NCBI RefSeq assembly: GCF_949628265.1
Contig: NC_088786.1
Location: 18,931,681 to 18,995,680, forward strand
Length of the DNA stretch: 64,000 bases
DNA from: Cloeon dipterum
Lineage: Eukaryota > Arthropoda > Insecta > Ephemeroptera > Baetidae
Reading direction: 5' to 3'
The notes under the pieces are model-generated. The model made no database searches and had not been told where the DNA came from. It worked only from the letters and a program-made list of their open reading frames with translations. Positions 59,472 to 64,000 of this stretch are shown in pieces (position 1 is the stretch's first letter; every line of letters begins with the position of its first letter). A program made the translations under genes and the position numbers.

Positions 59472-60400
59472 TGCACCCGAATCTCGGATATTAGTGGTCC
59501 TATTAACAAAAATTAAGTACCTTTTGACTCGACTTGAAGTGAACTAAGTAACTGAATTGGTTTGAAGAAGACAATTACTCGTCAACGTCATGCTAAGGTG
59601 TTAAAACGGACGAAAAATTCTAAATTTCACGTTATTGAGGGGGTTAAAAGGGGGTTGGGGGGTTGGTGGGTCTAATACCCCTTTAGTGCACTTAGGGACG
59701 TCGAGAGGAGTCTAACGGTATGCGGTTTTTCAAATTCTGATGACTAGAAGTCGAGATTTGGCCAATCATCGTTTTTTACCAACCTCGAAAAACAAGGGTT
59801 TTCGAAGTTTTCATTTTTTATTAAAAAAAATGAGGCAAAACGCCATTCCAAATTTTAACGTTTTTAGCTTCATTTTTTGTGCTCTACAAAATGGCTATGA
59901 AAAAAATAAAAAATTTCAATATATTCATTTTCAAATTTGAGTTTAAATTCAAAAAATTAATTTTTATGACCTTGACCTTTGACCTACCACTTTGAGGTCA
60001 ATGTAAAAGTTTTTTGCCTTGTTGAGACGAGTTTACGGGTTTTTTAATTTTTGTTCTAGGACTACCCTGAGCAAAGTTATGAAGTACTCAAAATTCCCAG
60101 ATTTTGACATTTGAACGCCCGCAAAACCCGCAAAAATTGGAAAGTCGGAGTTTTCTCAATTGTTTTGAAGTACAATTAGGGCAAAATTAACGCAAACAAA
60201 ATTTCATCAAAATCTATCGACCCCTGGACAGAAATTTGTTGCTTTGACTGAATATGGCTCATTACAAATTAAAAAAAGTCAGGGAGAGCAAAGTCTATAT
60301 TTAATATATTTTTTTTAATGCGATCATAGTCCAAGATATTTTACTCACACATGTCACACATATATTTACACTTACTTTCAAATTTAAATAATTATAAAAC
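58961..60400. other. spacer between D'' and the IAP gene
   Basis: Holds the D'' promoter region, a (CT)n microsatellite, a G-rich patch (about 59636-59670) and a 59740-60260 segment that may be an old dispersed repeat (it shares CAAAATTTCATCAAAATCT with 33280-33300). No E copy and no LINE relict, unlike the region beyond D and D'. Confidence 0.45.
59377..59468 (+). repeat. (CT)46 microsatellite
   Basis: 92 bases of uninterrupted CT dinucleotides in the spacer between D'' and the IAP gene. Pure and long, so likely highly variable in length. Confidence 0.98.
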
Positions 60401-62482
60401 TCAGGAAACGAAAATTTTAAGAAAAAAGTCGAGAGACCGGTTGCACTTTGGACACTGGTCGTGTTCCTGCACGCACTGCTCACAGAAGACCATGTGGCCG
60501 CAGGGTAGACAAGCAGTCTCGACCTCGCGCGGACAGCCAGAATGCTTGCACCGCTTGTCGAAGCCCATTCCAACTTCCTGGTCAGACTGTTCGACAGGTT
60601 GCTTGCACAGCTTCACGTAGGCGCATTTGGGCGAGATCTTTTCGTGCTCCTCCAAAGGACGGTTTTGTGGCTCCCACGCCCGCAAGCCCAGACCGCAGTA
60701 AAAACAAAGGCACTCGTCTTCTTTGCCTGTAGAATATTATTAAATTATTAAAAATATTAATTTTCAATAATGAATTTGTAAATCGCACCTGTATAGTAAA
60801 ATCCAGCAGCACTGAGTTCTGCGACAGACGGTTTATTCTGACCAGACCACTCTTTGAATGACTCCTGCCTCTTTTGTATGTTAACCATTTCTGGGTTTGA
60901 TGGAGAGTTTGGTGTGACAACTCCTAGGGTGCGAGCGCTGACTTTCAAATCTGACTTTTCAGTGGCTTTGTTTCTCTTGACCTTTAGTGCTCCATCTAAG
61001 GAAATTCAATAAGAATATTAAACACATTCATAGTTAGTTTTTGATCAACCTAATTTAAGTAGTTAAAAAATGATCAATTCATTCACAAAATTGCTCTCAT
61101 ATTCTCTCTACTTATAGAACTGACCAATTGTAATAGGTCACTATTATTGACTTCTTCATCTTCTCAAAATTCACCGAATAATATTCAAGGTGGAGAATGA
61201 AAGCCATTTCGTAACATACGTTCATATATCCTTTTGCTGTATTTTTTCATTCACGGTTGTTAACCATTTTTAGATTTAATTGTAAGAAAAAATTAAGGAT
61301 TTCGAAGTTTGAAAAAGATTTGACTGAGAAAATGTAATTAACTTTTGAACTACTTAACACATACAAAAATCTCTCTTTTTTACGATGTTAGAAAAATAAG
61401 CATGAAATATTGAACAATTTGAAACCCTTACATTTAGCCAGAGCTGCATTTTCTGTTTCGAAGCGATTTGGCCTGCGGTTCTCGTAAATTTCGTTTCCGA
61501 TTGCGATGTTGTAGGCGCAACCTTTGATGAAGGGACACAAAGGATTCCAGCGTTCGTGCTCAGTGTGCGCCGAGTCATCATCCTCCCACTGCATCACCTC
61601 CAGGTTGCAGAAGTGACACCTGCACCTGTCGATGTCCACTCCCAAAAAATAGAATCCATCTGCGGCTAGCTCATATGGAGAAACGGAACTATTCGGAAAT
61701 TTCTTCTCCAAAAATGTGAATAGCCTGGATAAACATAAATTGAAATAAATATTAATTTAACTGTGAAAGGTAAAATACTAGCATAAAATTAATATGATTA
61801 TTTTATCTGAAAAGTGTAATTCAAATCAAATCAATGCAATCTAGGCAACTTTAATTACTTATGAAATTAGTATAAAAAAGAAAAAAATTTAATCTAAAAA
61901 AACATATTTTGGGCAGCTGATGCCTCCTGAACTTTTAATAACGGCACAAACCTACAAAACAAAGTCTTATTTTAATAACATTTAAAAAAATGTAAAGCTG
62001 ATAGGGAAAAATAAAAATCAACGGAAATTTTGCACGTTTTTAAATGCTGAAAAAACTTTTCCTTGTTTTTTTTAACTAACCCATTTTACTGACACGTGCT
62101 GCTCACAAATTTAATTTAAGATCAACTCTTTCACTGATAAAGAAATTAAAATTTGCTCGAAATAAATTTACCTGTAAGCCTCAAAATTATAATTGATTAC
62201 GCTGGCGATGGGGAAGTTATTTACGCTTTCGTCCTCCTCATCGAGCAAAGGGCAATCCGGACTGCCCCTCTCGTGCAATAGATTAATTTCCAAAGGGTTT
62301 GATTTGAAATTGCTGGCTTCGTGATTGCAGTAGTGGCATCGCGGTAGATATTTTTCAATGTCGAAATAAAATCCTGAGGAGGTCAAGGCGCGTCGGTTGA
62401 CGGGGTGTCTCTCATCAAAGTCGGCAGGGAAGGAGATGTAGCGGTGCAGTTCGATGTTGAAGTCCAGCTTGCTTGGGTCCAT
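60401..62482 (-). CDS. inhibitor of apoptosis protein with three BIR domains and a RING
   Basis: Exons in transcript order: 62482-62172, 61724-61432, 60995-60789, 60726-60401; phases 2, 1, 1; 378 residues. BIR domains bind caspases or IAP antagonists, and the RING is an E3 ubiquitin ligase module. BIR1 (about residues 13-82): CHYCN, then the H/C pair LLHERGSPDCPLL. BIR2 (about 104-170): CHFCNLEVMQW, then EHERWNPLCPFI. BIR3 (about 234-310, split by intron 3): QESFKEWSG, GFYYTG, CFYCGLGLRAWE, EEHEKISPKCAYV. Each has the C-x2-C-x16-H-x6-C zinc pattern. The RING is C-terminal: CLPCGHMVFCEQC and CPKC are normal, but the first pair is C-x4-C (CKHSGC) rather than C-x2-C. Architecture resembles Diap2 without a visible UBA domain. 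A decayed piece of the last exon occurs twice inside the yellow cluster. Confidence 0.9.
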
Positions 62483-63834
62483 TGTTTCTTCTCACATTGC
62501 TGACCAGGCACGGTCTGAGAATATAAGGCAACGGGACTAATTATTTTATGGCGTTCCGTCAAAGACTATTACGACGGGTTACTAATTTTTTGGATAGGAG
62601 TCAAGCTTTGCAAGTTTTTCATCCGCGAATACTAAGATAAGATTGGAGTGGCCCACACGTCTTCTGGTCTTTTAGTCTAATCGCAAACGCATGAATCAGA
62701 ACAAGGACATGTTTATCGAAATATCAAAAAAGTCTAAGGGCGGAAATTTTTTCCTTATTTCCTGTTACAGCTTTTGCCGTATCGTTTTCTTCTTAGATTT
62801 AAATAACAGCGTTTTTTCTCAGATTATTTTTGCTTGCCATGATTTGTATTTTTTAAATTAAAATTCATTTTTCATTCTGCATGTTCCTATTTACTTCTTC
62901 TACAGGGAAAATCTTAAAAAAATTGATTGGGAATCAAACAAGAATGAATTTAATTCACACTTACGCACTTCTGGAAAAAAATTTTAAGAAAAATCGCAGA
63001 GTTGTCTCCTTATTTTACGCGATATTCGCAATGTAGGACTTTTAAATTTTCATTATTCATCACAAATAGGCAATAATAAATCGCGTTCAAAAGCAACTTC
63101 TATGATCAGCTCTAGCATGCTAGGAACAAAAACCATGACAATTTCCTCATAGACTTTTTGCCGAGCAGCGCGCACACTCTATTAAGAGTGGTGGTATTAT
63201 TGCTTCTGCTTTAATCGTGAGTTTCAGCAGGTTGTTCGCTGACACAACAAATGCCTGATTTCTCCTAAATTTCCTTTGTAGGTTTTATAATTTTATATAT
63301 TAAATGACCTTTTCGAAGAAATAAACTGAATTGAATTGATAGTGAGATTAAGTCGAAGCGCAACTACTGTATAGATGGCGCGAACATTGATTATTGCGAC
63401 GGTTCCGCAGAGAGGAGTAAAAAGTCAAAGCTAACGCGTGAGTCACGTTTCTCACTTGCGGCTGGTCAGTTACCGCAAATATTCGCTAGAATAATAAAAT
63501 GCTCTTTAATTTAAAACTCTTTGTTTAATGGTGTTTCTGCCACTCTGAATAATTGTCGTGATCATCGGTCACCTGTATATGCACTCTCTATTATTAATTA
63601 TTGGCTGTATTTTACAACTAACCCAGCAAGCTTTAAATGTATTTTTATGAAAATAAACCACTATATCGCGATTTTTTTTTGTCAATTGATCAAGTCTGTT
63701 AGGTCAAAAAGGTCAGTCAGGACTAAAGATATGATAAGCGTGTTAGTTGGCAACGACATTATTTGGTCAACAGCAGCGGAATAGAGGTACATTGACGTAC
63801 GTTATCGTTCTCACTCAGGTCGGCGCCAGTCATC
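62483..63834. other. upstream flank of the IAP gene
   Basis: AT-rich with no supported gene. The IAP promoter should be near 62490-62700. A G+C-richer patch at 63360-63480 and CACTCAGGTCGG near 63813 may belong to a promoter of a plus-strand gene leaving the window. Confidence 0.35.
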
Positions 63835-63866
63835 ATGGTCACCGAATTGTTCAGTAATTCACTCAG
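63835..63866 (+). CDS. possible first coding exon of a gene leaving the window on the right
   Basis: ATG in a good context (CATCATGG), ten codons (MVTELFSNSL) and a donor CAG then GTACGA at 63867. Nothing further can be checked inside the window, and a chance match is quite possible. Confidence 0.2.
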
Positions 63867-64000
63867 GTACGATAGCATTATAGAGAGAAATTCTTGATGA
63901 ACTTTTCAATTTAATTTTGCTAATTCTATAATACATAGTTATACTACGAATTAAATAATAGTTGAATAGTTGCGACATAATATGTATATTAATTTGAAAA

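Noticed and set aside
63521-63784. Plus-strand ORF of 87 residues near the right edge
   Set aside because: AT-rich, no domain, and the more gene-like start (63835) lies downstream of it.

Overview
This looks like an arthropod nuclear genome, most likely an insect. Genes are split by short AT-rich GT-AG introns. The families present include major royal jelly/yellow proteins, quiver-type Ly6 proteins, an insect-style serine protease homologue and a multi-BIR IAP. I cannot fix the order or species. All gene models were built by eye from ORFs, splice signals, intron phase and recall of family motifs; no search was run.

Left part (1-22 kb), single-copy genes. Two complex I genes converge at the left edge: NDUFA7 (296-734, +) and the assembly factor NDUFAF6 (870-2746, -). 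A tandem pair of GPI-type Ly6/quiver genes follows (3716-5976 and 8105-9731, +). Next come a large secreted glutamine-rich protein of unknown function (10325-13374, -), a catalytically dead trypsin-like serine protease homologue (14663-15761, -) and an eight-exon SLC34-type sodium/phosphate cotransporter (17582-21014, -).

Middle and right part (22.9-59.0 kb), a yellow/MRJP cluster. Ten yellow-like units share one five-coding-exon plan with intron phases 0-0-1-0. I call them A, B, C, D, E, C', D', E', C'', D''. All are on the minus strand except E and E'. C carries an in-frame stop and is probably a pseudogene. D-E-C' (36082-46448) is repeated as D'-E'-C'' (46449-56815): two head-to-tail units of 10,367 bp in which I saw no difference. 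The junction carries 19 bp of shared sequence in the 5' flanks of C and C', as expected from unequal crossing-over between paralogous flanks. An assembly duplication is the alternative. D'' looks like a mosaic, with about 850 bp almost identical to D between diverged flanks.

Right edge (60.4-62.5 kb). An IAP gene with three BIR domains and a RING lies beyond the cluster. A deleted fragment of its RING exon sits inside the yellow cluster, once per 10.4-kb unit, so the cluster and the IAP gene have exchanged or duplicated sequence before. Other repeats are a dispersed family with four copies, a LINE 3' relict (two copies through the duplication) and a (CT)46 microsatellite.
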